From the NCBI GenBank assembly GCA_023436145.1, contig JAEZKP010000016.1:124001-188000 (forward strand): 64,000 nt of DNA, in the 5' to 3' direction. The notes beneath the pieces were generated by a model, which worked only from the letters and a program-made list of their open reading frames with translations, had not been told where the DNA came from and did not search any database. Of this stretch, positions 1-7,687 are shown in pieces. Positions within the stretch are counted from its first letter, which is position 1. The number at the start of each line of letters is the position of its first letter. This DNA is from Fibrobacterota bacterium. Its GTDB lineage: Bacteria; Fibrobacterota; Chitinivibrionia; Chitinivibrionales; Chitinispirillaceae. The translations under genes were made by a program, and so were the position numbers.

Positions 1-1
1 A

Positions 2-631
2 CTGGACTTTCTGTTAATTACACCTGGCACTTCATCGGTGTTTTATCTTTCAGAAGATAAAAGAGCAGTGGCTAACTGTCATAAATTCCCGCAGAGTCAT
101 TTTTTTCAGGAGCTGATGACACCTGATTCAATTGTAGGCACATTCAGCTCAATCTTTGAAGTACTTCTCACTGCAAACCCATCACTTACTATTGGTTTTA
201 CAGTGAGTCCTGTCCGCTATCTTCAGGAAAGTCTCCATAAAAATCAGGTCAGTAAATCTCATCTGATGGCTGCAATTTATGCACTTGAGAAAAAATACAA
301 ACAGGTGTATTATTTCCCAGCTTACGAAATCATGATAGATGAACTGCGGGATTACCGTTTTTACAATCAGGATTTGATTCATCCAAACGACACTGCAATA
401 TCAATAATCTGGGAGAGGTTTCAAATGGCATATCTTTCAAAAAGATCTATTGCATTTGTTAAAGAATACACTCCAGTTCTGAAGGCTCGTGAGCACAGGG
501 TGCAATACCCCGGGTTGGATTCCACTAAAGCATTTGCGTTTTCCCAGGTAAAAAAAATAGAGCAATTACAATCAGATTTTCAGGAAATTGATCTTTCAGA
601 AGATCTGAGCTACTTCAAATCATTTATATAG
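2..631 (+). CDS. GSCFA-domain protein, 5' end outside window
   Basis: The reading frame is open from base 2, so the gene starts left of the window and about 210 C-terminal residues are seen. The text matches the GSCFA family: a TVSPVRY block, then a YFPAYEIMIDELRDYRFY block and a LIHPND..IWERF block near the catalytic end. GSCFA proteins are SGNH-hydrolase-like and often sit near cell-surface glycan genes. That fits the GT9 gene three bases downstream. The substrate is unknown. A GTG at 38 is an internal possible start, but the family alignment continues upstream of it, so I treat the gene as partial. Confidence 0.75.
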   Translation: MDFLLITPGTSSVFYLSEDKRAVANCHKFPQSHFFQELMTPDSIVGTFSSIFEVLLTANPSLTIGFTVSPVRYLQESLHKNQVSKSHLMAAIYALEKKYKQVYYFPAYEIMIDELRDYRFYNQDLIHPNDTAISIIWERFQMAYLSKRSIAFVKEYTPVLKAREHRVQYPGLDSTKAFAFSQVKKIEQLQSDFQEIDLSEDLSYFKSFI

Positions 632-634
632 ATT

Positions 635-1579
635 ATGGCAACTCTGATTTATCATAATGGTGCACTGGGAGATTTTTTAACCACTTTTCCATTGTTAAAA
701 TTTTTCAGAAGTACTGTTACTGACTCCATCAGTCTTCTTGGAAACCCTTCATATGCACAGCTTGCCAAAGCAGCAGGGTTGATTGATGAAATCCTGGATA
801 TTAACAACAGAAGTTATATACCTCTTTTTCTGGATGAGCGTGATAAGAGAACAGTAGAGATTTTGAAACGGTTCGACCGGCTTCTTCTTTTTGCTGGTTA
901 CGATTCATCTCTGGTAAAAAATGTCTCACAATCAGGTAATTCAGAAATATTAGTGCATCCACCGTTTCCACAAAACAGAGATATTCACATTGTAGAATAT
1001 CACTTATCTTTATTGAAGCAAGAGATTTCATCAGATTTTGATATTTTTCCGGCGTTTCATATTTCCAGTGTGGAATCAGATTATGTAAAGCGACTTTTAC
1101 CAGATAATAAACCTGTGGCATTGCTATGCCCTGGAAGCGGAAGCCGTTTAAAGAATTGGCCATTCAGAAATTTTATGGACTTATCAGTGAAGCTAAAAGG
1201 GCATGGCTTCGAGGTTATCTGGATAACAGGACCTGCGGAATACTATCTGCGATTTCCGGAGAATGAAATAGTGCTTTCAAATCAAAGTCTTCTGACCATT
1301 GTAACATTACTTAAGAACTGCAGTTTCTATATTGGCAATGATAGCGGTGTTACTCATCTTGCAGCATTATCAGGTTGCAGAACAATAGCTTTGTTTGGCG
1401 CTTCTGATCCCCGAATTTGGAGCCCTGTGGGAAAAGAGGTTTGCGTAATTTATAAAAAGCCGCACTGTTCACCATGCCATCTAAAGAAAGTTTCCCAAGA
1501 AAGCTGCAATATGCTTTGTATGAAAAGTATTACTGTTGAAGAGGTGTTTGGGATAATAAATTCGCAATTCCCAAAATAA
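635..1579 (+). CDS. Glycosyltransferase family 9 (heptosyltransferase-like)
   Basis: This 314-residue protein has the GT9 (ADP-heptose:LPS heptosyltransferase) layout. The N-terminal Rossmann half begins with IYHNGALGDFL. The C-terminal half carries CPGSGSRLKNWP and the nucleotide-sugar motif GNDSGVTHLAALSG...ALFG. Family members transfer heptose or related sugars to lipid-linked acceptors at the inner membrane. The acceptor here cannot be read from sequence. The ATG at 635 follows the GSCFA stop by three bases, suggesting one transcript. A Cys-rich tail (CSPCHL..., CNMLC) is seen, as in several GT9 proteins. Confidence 0.85.
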   Translation: MATLIYHNGALGDFLTTFPLLKFFRSTVTDSISLLGNPSYAQLAKAAGLIDEILDINNRSYIPLFLDERDKRTVEILKRFDRLLLFAGYDSSLVKNVSQSGNSEILVHPPFPQNRDIHIVEYHLSLLKQEISSDFDIFPAFHISSVESDYVKRLLPDNKPVALLCPGSGSRLKNWPFRNFMDLSVKLKGHGFEVIWITGPAEYYLRFPENEIVLSNQSLLTIVTLLKNCSFYIGNDSGVTHLAALSGCRTIALFGASDPRIWSPVGKEVCVIYKKPHCSPCHLKKVSQESCNMLCMKSITVEEVFGIINSQFPK

Positions 1580-1600
1580 ATCAAAAAGCTTTCTTCCATC

Positions 1601-1750
1601 ATAGATTTTTATTCAAATATCTGATTTCCCAAAATCTAGAATCTGAAATCTTTTCTTTCTTTCTTATAAATCTGAATTCTGAAATCTCAAATCTGATATC
1701 TTATCCTTCCTTCCCATAAATCTGAAATCTCAATTCTGAAATCTGAACTC
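1601..1750. repeat. Degenerate 50-bp tandem repeat, low complexity
   Basis: The gap between two converging genes holds imperfect 50-bp units. Bases 1651-1700 and 1701-1750 both run from a pyrimidine-rich block (TTTCTTTC / CCTTCCTTCC) through ATAAATCTGAA into repeated TCTGAAATCT words. Bases 1601-1650 are a more decayed third copy. The repeat stops exactly before the stop codon of the minus-strand gene at 1751. The function is unknown; it may be slippage-generated spacer. Confidence 0.6.
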
Positions 1751-3703
1751 CTAATAGGGTCTTGCCTGTTTTATACACAATTTCCGGTTTTCATCCAGCT
1801 TGAATTCCACATCCATCATAAATAAGTAATAAGGAACTGCAGGAGCAAAGACATGGTAGAAGTGCTGATTTATAGCAGAGAGCCACTTGGCCAGCATTAG
1901 GATTTCCGCATCTGTCATTACTGGATTACCGTTATTGACATTTGATTTTGTAATATATTCAATCGCCGGATTTTCAAATGCATCATTGGAGTATAAATGG
2001 AAAAGGAACTGATCAGCAATAATACCCTGAGGCGGAGAAACGACACTGATCTCTTTGACTTGGACATTAATCGTATATGCAGGAAGTTGGGGCAAATAGA
2101 TATTGCCGGTAATTGCCACCCCATTTGCTTCTTCATCAGGAAAGGAGCGATGCACCAGAATTCCCATTGCAGCACTGTTGTGATCGATTTTAAAATAATC
2201 CCTCTCTTCAAAACCGCGTAGAGTCCAAAGGCTGGCAAACACCTTTTTAATAGCATTTTCCACTGTCTTTTTAGAATCACCTATTACTGCGGTATGAGAC
2301 TCATAAAGTCCTGCACCATTAAATCCTTCAATATCTTCCACATTGGTTGAGGAGCGAAAACGCATTCTTTTATAATTTCCCACGGCCTTGATCTTCTCCT
2401 CTACATCAGCTGCAAATTGCTTGTCCAGAGGAGCATTAATTATTGAATTACGTATTTTTTCAAGCAGAAGTATTCTTCTGCGGTAATCGGTTCGGAAAAG
2501 AGAATCATTTAAAGAAGAGTTTATCATGGAGTCGATTCCATTTTCAGACACATGTTTTCTGTAGTAATAAAAAGGGATCGCAAATGCGGCATCAGGAACA
2601 GGCATAGTATCTTTTCCCAGTCTGATCCTGGATAACTCAGCGAAATTGGCAGCTTTAGCTCCCACCAGATTAAGTGATTCATGAGAGAGTTCATGTATGT
2701 CAAAAAGTCCTGCAGAATCATCATGGCATTCCAGGATGATTGTTTTGTTTGGCTCTTTGATGCTCCAGAAAGAGTCGGCTTCTACCTGGGATGCTTCCCT
2801 GATATTAAAGGTATCGGCTTTTACTTCAAAGAAAACCAGTTTGTCAATGAATTTTGATAATAGAGTGTCTTCCCAGGCAGTCTTAAGAGCCATGTTAGGA
2901 GTGCCACGATTGTGGCTTAACACATTTATATGGCTCAGAGGGGTCTGGAAAACATTCGTGATTATTCCGGCAATTACCGGGATATCCAGAGGTAATCCAT
3001 TAACAAGCAGAATATCATGCCGTCCCAGATAGGTGGAACCTATTTCGGAAATATGGACTTTTCGTAAGTAACCATATGCTTTTTCAGGGTTAAGTGCCTG
3101 ATAATTCTGTGAACCATAAAGAACCCCTTCATTAATAACCGGAATTTCCGGTACCTCTTTACTTAGTTGCTGAAGTTTGTTTGATGTTGGAAAAAATTTC
3201 AGATTTCTGCCAAAAAAACAGGATTCTACAATTGACGAATATATTGTTCTGAGTCCTGCAGCATCAATACGATCGTCAGCAAAAAATTCTAGAGTATAAA
3301 TTTCTGAACTCTTGTAGTAATTAACAGATCCCAGGTAATAAAGTCTATCAGGACCATCTCCATATTGTTCATTATTAAATGCAGCATGCGATTTGGGGTA
3401 GTTCAGCACTTCTTTGCAGAAATTAAAGTGCAGTTCAAAGGCTGAAGATGCGACAAAAAACAGTTTGCTGGTGGCGATTTCATAAACGACTTTTACTGAT
3501 TTCACATTGCTGTGAATCTGAAGAAGAGGTGGGCCACCAAGTGCATTAAATTCTTCAGGACATTGAATAGAGTTTAGGTAAATTAAGCTATCAATCCCGT
3601 TCCATACACAGTTATAAATGGGTGGTTCGGGTTTGATTGGCACTGATGGCTCATTCTGACAGAATACTGAGAAAAGAAGGGAAAGACAAATAAGATTTCT
3701 CAT
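1751..3703 (-). CDS. Exported PEP/pyruvate-binding domain protein
   Basis: The 650-residue protein begins with a hydrophobic leader (RNLICLSLLFSVF) resembling a signal peptide. After an N-terminal region of no recognised family comes a PEP-utiliser swivelling-type segment (TPLSHINVLSHNRGTPNM, candidate His258). Next is a PPDK_N/ATP-grasp-type domain with NLVGAKAANFAEL, RFRSSTNVEDIEGFNGAGL and a C-terminal KQARPY. Domain order is swivel then ATP-grasp, the reverse of classical PPDK. This class of PEP/pyruvate-binding proteins is poorly characterised. An ATP-using fold behind an export signal is odd; the leader could be a mis-assigned start or the fold may be repurposed. It ends against the tandem repeat. 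Confidence 0.7.
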   Translation of the reverse strand: MRNLICLSLLFSVFCQNEPSVPIKPEPPIYNCVWNGIDSLIYLNSIQCPEEFNALGGPPLLQIHSNVKSVKVVYEIATSKLFFVASSAFELHFNFCKEVLNYPKSHAAFNNEQYGDGPDRLYYLGSVNYYKSSEIYTLEFFADDRIDAAGLRTIYSSIVESCFFGRNLKFFPTSNKLQQLSKEVPEIPVINEGVLYGSQNYQALNPEKAYGYLRKVHISEIGSTYLGRHDILLVNGLPLDIPVIAGIITNVFQTPLSHINVLSHNRGTPNMALKTAWEDTLLSKFIDKLVFFEVKADTFNIREASQVEADSFWSIKEPNKTIILECHDDSAGLFDIHELSHESLNLVGAKAANFAELSRIRLGKDTMPVPDAAFAIPFYYYRKHVSENGIDSMINSSLNDSLFRTDYRRRILLLEKIRNSIINAPLDKQFAADVEEKIKAVGNYKRMRFRSSTNVEDIEGFNGAGLYESHTAVIGDSKKTVENAIKKVFASLWTLRGFEERDYFKIDHNSAAMGILVHRSFPDEEANGVAITGNIYLPQLPAYTINVQVKEISVVSPPQGIIADQFLFHLYSNDAFENPAIEYITKSNVNNGNPVMTDAEILMLAKWLSAINQHFYHVFAPAVPYYLFMMDVEFKLDENRKLCIKQARPY

Positions 3704-3718
3704 AATTGCAACACTGAT

Positions 3719-4103
3719 TTTTTCAAAGTTACCGGAATATCGTCAGCAGTTTCACAGGTCAAACAGTCAGAATTCAAATATATAACCTGCAAGTATAGAG
3801 AATGCGAAATTCTTCACTTCCGCCAGATCTTTTTCGGTCCTACCATAATCTTTCATCCTGTCAGTCAGCCTGTCTATCTTATTAAGCCCCAAGGATATTC
3901 TGAGGTCCAGTAAAAATTTGCTTGGTCCGGATTTTACTCTCAGGCTGGTACCTAAAACAATGCCTAAGTCAACGTTTTTCTTCTTCTACTCTCTCGAGAC
4001 CCTCAAGATAACTTTCTTTAAAATCAATCGATTCTTTGCTTACTTTCAGATCATTATTAATACCTACACCTGCTTTAAAACCGATCGCGGGTCCGGCATA
4101 TTA
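3719..4103 (-). pseudogene. Truncated copy of the outer-membrane barrel gene at 11094-11789
   Basis: About 385 bases align almost base for base with 11041-11433. Both share the run from ACCGGAATATC through CACTTCCGCCAGATCTTTTTCGG and on to TTTAAAACC(G/A)ATCGCGGG. Only the 3' part of the gene is present. An 8-base deletion near 3980, relative to the intact copy, breaks the frame. The duplicated piece also carries the short stretch beyond the stop of the intact gene. Its right edge is fused to the protease-inhibitor gene and supplies that gene's last codons and stop. This is a segmental duplication followed by decay. Confidence 0.85.
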
Positions 4104-4485
4104 TTATGGAAAAACTGTCAATGGGGGAATCGAGCTCCCATGATTTTGCGTAGCATAATTTTAATTCTGATCTACCATGGTCGATGATATCGAAAGTAAA
4201 AATGAAGATTCCGGGTTTACCTTTGCCGTAAACATGTTGCTGGTATTCAATATCGCCTTTTTGTTTGATTAAATTGGAGTCTATTTTGGTGATATGCCAG
4301 GAATATCCAGTTGAAATATTTCCGGGGAGTTGAAGTATAAAAAAGTCATTCTCTGAAATATTGACTACTTGATGATTAAAAGCCTCGTTTAAGATATTTC
4401 CACTGATAGTCTTTTTATGTTGTTCGGTATAGGAAATAAGAAGGGTTAAAAATACACAGAACTGCCCAAAATTATTAAATAGCAT
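4075..4485 (-). CDS. Chagasin-like (I42) cysteine protease inhibitor
   Basis: This 136-residue protein has an N-terminal hydrophobic leader and the three loops of chagasin-type inhibitors of papain-family proteases. These are GNISTGYSW (residues 55-63, the NPTTGY-like loop L4), a Gly-rich GKGKPG loop (88-92) and KSWE (114-117, the RPW-like loop L6), on a beta-sandwich background. It is encoded 52 bases after the papain-like protease, same strand, so enzyme and inhibitor are probably co-expressed and both exported. The last seven residues (CRTRDRF) and the stop codon lie in duplicated outer-membrane-protein DNA read in a different frame, so the native C-terminus was lost or replaced. The core fold looks complete. 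Confidence 0.75.
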   Translation of the reverse strand: MLFNNFGQFCVFLTLLISYTEQHKKTISGNILNEAFNHQVVNISENDFFILQLPGNISTGYSWHITKIDSNLIKQKGDIEYQQHVYGKGKPGIFIFTFDIIDHGRSELKLCYAKSWELDSPIDSFSIIICRTRDRF

Positions 4486-4537
4486 GTTAACCCTTCTTCA
4501 ATAATAAGTATAGCAAAGTAATTTTATTTGTAAGACA

Positions 4538-5869
4538 TCAAGGTAGTCCTCCATCTTCCTGAATTGAAACATCCAAGCTGGCATCGCGCTGGATGGTAAA
4601 AGATGAATTAATATCAATTTGCTGTCCTGAAATAAATTTAATCCCACATCCTGATTTTAAATCTAAATTTCCTTCTGATATAGTTGCTGCATTACGTACT
4701 GTTGTTGGATTTGCGATAAGATACGAAACTTCACAAGCAACTCTTGCAGAAGTTGTTCTTAATCGCATGTAACCAGATTCACCCCAATCGGTATCCCAGG
4801 AATTCCTGAGAATCCAGTAATCACCTGACTGGTCATGGCTCCAACCAACAAGAGCGATTCCATGATTAGTGTAGGTATACGCACAATTCATTTCGTCACA
4901 GCCTGTGTTGTCATCAGAATAAATACCATTGGTGTAATTATTGAAATTATTTATGACGTAAACAGCAGCATCAACCGTGCCATACGTCATAATTGCAGCC
5001 TTAATCCCCTCTATATCATTACATGCTACTCGACCCCAAGAACTGAATTGATATCGTGGATCATTCCAATGCGTACAACTGTTGGGATCAACAATGGTAT
5101 AAGGAAAACTGGAGCGAAGACAGCCACCAAAACTTACTAATGCACCAAGCTCCATATAATCCCAATCTGCTCCATCACATCCATAAAAGTGACCGTTGTA
5201 TTCCTGCAAACGCCCAAGACACCACATTATAAATGACTCTGAGAAAGATTTCCTATAGTCACCATATGAGTTGGTTGCAGCATTATAAACTCCTTCTGCA
5301 CATGCGACAGCGGCAAAGGCATAGCAAGAACCACATGAACCCTGATTCCTTATTGGATTCACGTAATTGTTACCATTGAAGTTACGCCAATCAAAAGAAC
5401 TCGGAAGTGATTTAATAGATAGTTCCCCAAGCTGGGGAGGTATACTTGGCGTGTAAGATGTCTTCTTCGATTTTTTACTGACTAAAGGTTCACCATTTTG
5501 AAGCATTAGCGCTTCCATTGGAATTCGGATATTTTTCTTCGACTCCGGATCTGTTTTTACACAAATCGCACATTCAGTAGTATAATCTCCTTTTTTTGTG
5601 GTTTCCGTTTCAATTGAATATCCTTTTTTTGCACAATATGAAAATTTTTTACCAGCCTTTCCTTTGAAAAAATCCCAGGCAGATACTTTCGACCCATCAG
5701 GTAAAATGCAAACTCCATGCTCATTTCCTTTAGCATCTCGCTCAATGATATATTCGCAACCCATTTTTTCAGCATAAACCGCAGATGGGTTGGGCAGCGA
5801 AAAGACATGACCTGGTAATATCAAAGAGAAAATGAGTAAAAGAAAGATATATTGAGGTCTTGATTTCAT
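4538..5869 (-). CDS. Secreted papain-family (C1A) cysteine protease with DUF333 prodomain
   Basis: The 443-residue protein has a signal peptide (about 1-24), then a DUF333-like module (NPSAVYAEKMG...GVCILPDGS...WDFFKG, about 27-70, with a second Cys-containing part to about 105). A C1A catalytic domain follows (about 158-390). The catalytic set is visible: Gln176 in NQGSCGSC, Cys182, His336 in NHGIALVGW and Asn356 in LRNSW. Several extra cysteines suggest disulfides outside the cytoplasm. A short C-terminal tail (about 395-443) of beta-type sequence could be a targeting segment. The start ATG overlaps the upstream stop as ATGA. DUF333 occupies the propeptide position, so it may act as prodomain or substrate-binding unit (inference). 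Confidence 0.88.
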   Translation of the reverse strand: MKSRPQYIFLLLIFSLILPGHVFSLPNPSAVYAEKMGCEYIIERDAKGNEHGVCILPDGSKVSAWDFFKGKAGKKFSYCAKKGYSIETETTKKGDYTTECAICVKTDPESKKNIRIPMEALMLQNGEPLVSKKSKKTSYTPSIPPQLGELSIKSLPSSFDWRNFNGNNYVNPIRNQGSCGSCYAFAAVACAEGVYNAATNSYGDYRKSFSESFIMWCLGRLQEYNGHFYGCDGADWDYMELGALVSFGGCLRSSFPYTIVDPNSCTHWNDPRYQFSSWGRVACNDIEGIKAAIMTYGTVDAAVYVINNFNNYTNGIYSDDNTGCDEMNCAYTYTNHGIALVGWSHDQSGDYWILRNSWDTDWGESGYMRLRTTSARVACEVSYLIANPTTVRNAATISEGNLDLKSGCGIKFISGQQIDINSSFTIQRDASLDVSIQEDGGLP

Positions 5870-6603
5870 TTCTTCTCCCTTTTAGCTTTTTCAACAATAT
5901 TTGCAATTCTCTTCATCACAGGATTTACAGTTAAATCATTCTCTGATTTTTTATTCAATTCATCTGAATCCATTTTTTTATTCAATTCATCTAAATCCAT
6001 GATAACTTTTTGGTTTTCAAATCCGTCGCGAACTCCAGTTACTTGATATGAAAATTTAACATCGCCAAATTCATCAAAATCGGCCTTTTTGATGCCAACG
6101 GTGATTTTTGATTTTGATTTTTCCTTTGTATAAAGCACAACTGGTTTTGCTTCCGGAGTTAACAAAACGGTTAAAGGCATATTGCTGCTTGTAACAAGAG
6201 AAAAATGTTCAGGTAAATTAATTTGAACAACTCCACTGAAGGTTTGGGCAGTTCCCCTGGCAAAAGTTAATGCTTCACCGGATTCAATTGCGATATAACG
6301 GATAATTTTTGAGGAATCAGTCGGATGCGGATGAATGAAGTTTTTTGTTCCATAAACGTTAAGATCGCCATAGGCAGTCATCCAATTCCAGCTTCGAACC
6401 GCATTCGCATTAAGCCAGCCATAAAGATTGCCTGTTGAACCACCATTTAAATCCAGATCTCCATAATGCAAAGTGAAATTATTGGCATTATCATTGTCAC
6501 GGAAAACTATGTTATTGGGCAAAATATTCACTTGCGCAAATGCATTGAATAACAAACTTCCTGCAAAAAAAGCTGTTAAAACCTTTCTAGCAACGAAACC
6601 CAT
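5866..6603 (-). CDS. Secreted protein of unknown function, first gene of protease operon
   Basis: The 245-residue protein has a clear signal peptide ending near AFAQ (about residue 24). A region with NFTLHYGDLDLNGG and YGDLNVYGTKNF repeats follows, then a KNFIHPHP-type module (NFIHPHPTDSSKIIRYIAIESGEALTFARGTA...INLPEHFSLV). Similar modules occur at the ends of surface proteins with beta-helix or fibre-like repeats in Bacteroidetes/Chlorobi relatives. I know no function for them. The C-terminus is charged and contains a 9-residue duplication (MDLDELNKK / MDSDELNKK). Its stop overlaps the protease start (ATGA), so it is translationally coupled to the protease and may be its partner, anchor or substrate. 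Confidence 0.7.
   Translation of the reverse strand: MGFVARKVLTAFFAGSLLFNAFAQVNILPNNIVFRDNDNANNFTLHYGDLDLNGGSTGNLYGWLNANAVRSWNWMTAYGDLNVYGTKNFIHPHPTDSSKIIRYIAIESGEALTFARGTAQTFSGVVQINLPEHFSLVTSSNMPLTVLLTPEAKPVVLYTKEKSKSKITVGIKKADFDEFGDVKFSYQVTGVRDGFENQKVIMDLDELNKKMDSDELNKKSENDLTVNPVMKRIANIVEKAKREKK
5948..6001. repeat. 27-bp in-frame tandem duplication in coding sequence
   Basis: Two nearly identical copies with a 27-base period, core TTCAATTCATCT(G/A)AATCCAT, encode the duplicated D(L/S)DELNKK residues near the C-terminus of the secreted protein at 5866-6603. It looks like a recent slippage event that keeps the frame. Confidence 0.8.
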
Positions 6604-7312
6604 GAAGAACTCCTTGAAAAGTGTGATTGATATTTAGTGTAGAATGCTAATAGATCCTTAGCTTTCCTGTTGTAATTTAAATATACAATTTAAAATTACC
6701 ATATAACAACATTTTTCTTTCATAAATCAAACACTCTGCATTAGTGTAACATTGGGTAAAATTAGAATATCAGGTATTCATAGCAACGAATCTTAATCAG
6801 GAAGCAAAAGTCTATCTGGGCATGATTTTAACAGAATAGCGTAAACAATGAAATATCATAATGTAAAAATAAAACCAGATAAGTTGTTTTACGCTTCAGC
6901 GTGACATTACGAAGGGTGGTGATTCTCGCTGCTCCAGTAAAAAGAAAAGCACTAACCTAAAGGTCAACAAAACTATGCGTGGGCCGGATAAACAGCCAGA
7001 CTATCAGAAAATGTTCATAGTATTTAAATTCAACATTGCAACGTGAAAAAGCACATAGATTCTATCGGACTTCCAGAGCATATCTGTTTTCAAAGTCGAT
7101 AAGATAATTGTATATGTAAGTAATCTGTCTGATCTATGCACAAATTCTCTTTTTTTACACTTTTTAGCTTCCCAAACTATATTCAATAGAATACATTTAT
7201 ATCGAACCTAAATCGGAAGATTAATCACCAAAAAACTGCTGACCGGTTTAGGCAGTATATCTTTGCATTCTGGGAATATGTATAGCAAATAAGCCCATAG
7301 GAGAACTGAGGA
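6604..7312. other. Intergenic region, no supported gene
   Basis: About 700 bases of AT-rich sequence separate the minus-strand protease operon from the plus-strand secreted-protein cluster. It must hold two divergent promoters. A 60-codon minus-strand frame near 7004-7186 has no leader, no ribosome-binding site I trust and no family resemblance, so I do not call it. I saw no RNA gene or strong repeat here. Confidence 0.5.
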
Positions 7313-7687
7313 ATGAAACTGTTAAGCTTGTCCAGATTGATATCATTGATCCTTGTATCTAACTCAACTATTGTATCCGGGGCTGTTGTCTCAAAGATAA
7401 GTAATAAATTCTCACTGGGTGCATCAGGCATAAGGCACGTTGTTTTGATAAATAAAATTGTTCCTGAAACCATTTTAAGCCCTTTACGGATCAGTGTATT
7501 TAATGGTACCGGAAGAATAAAGTGTATCATTGTGTCTGATATTCATGGGCGGGTATTGAAGAGGGCTAATCCTTTAAAGGGGAAATATTCTTATAATTTC
7601 CGACACAAACTTTCTCCGGGATGTTATTATGTGTCGGTGACAACAGAAAGTCATGTCTTTACCTCAAAATATCTGGTAACGAGATGA
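7313..7687 (+). CDS. Small secreted protein, essentially a lone C-terminal sorting-like domain
   Basis: The 124-residue protein has a signal peptide (about 1-23) followed by little besides a domain like the T9SS type A sorting domain. It shows a FNGTGRIKC strand, IVSDIHGRVLKRA, YNFRHKLSPGCYYVSV and a final SKYLVTR. In T9SS proteins such a domain normally follows a large cargo domain. Here the cargo is missing, either because the gene is a remnant or because it is a real mini-protein. The stop overlaps the next gene's start (ATGA at 7684), so it appears to be expressed with the FGE-sulfatase-like protein. A minus-strand frame on top of it (7225-7530) is a shadow. Confidence 0.6.
   Translation: MKLLSLSRLISLILVSNSTIVSGAVVSKISNKFSLGASGIRHVVLINKIVPETILSPLRISVFNGTGRIKCIIVSDIHGRVLKRANPLKGKYSYNFRHKLSPGCYYVSVTTESHVFTSKYLVTR

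Noticed and set aside
7004..7186. 60-codon minus-strand frame in the 6.6-7.3 kb gap
   Set aside because: It has no convincing ribosome-binding site, leader or family resemblance, and it is short and AT-rich.
7225..7530. 101-codon minus-strand frame over the small sorting-domain gene
   Set aside because: It lies antisense to a frame that has a signal peptide, a sorting-like domain and a coupled downstream gene.
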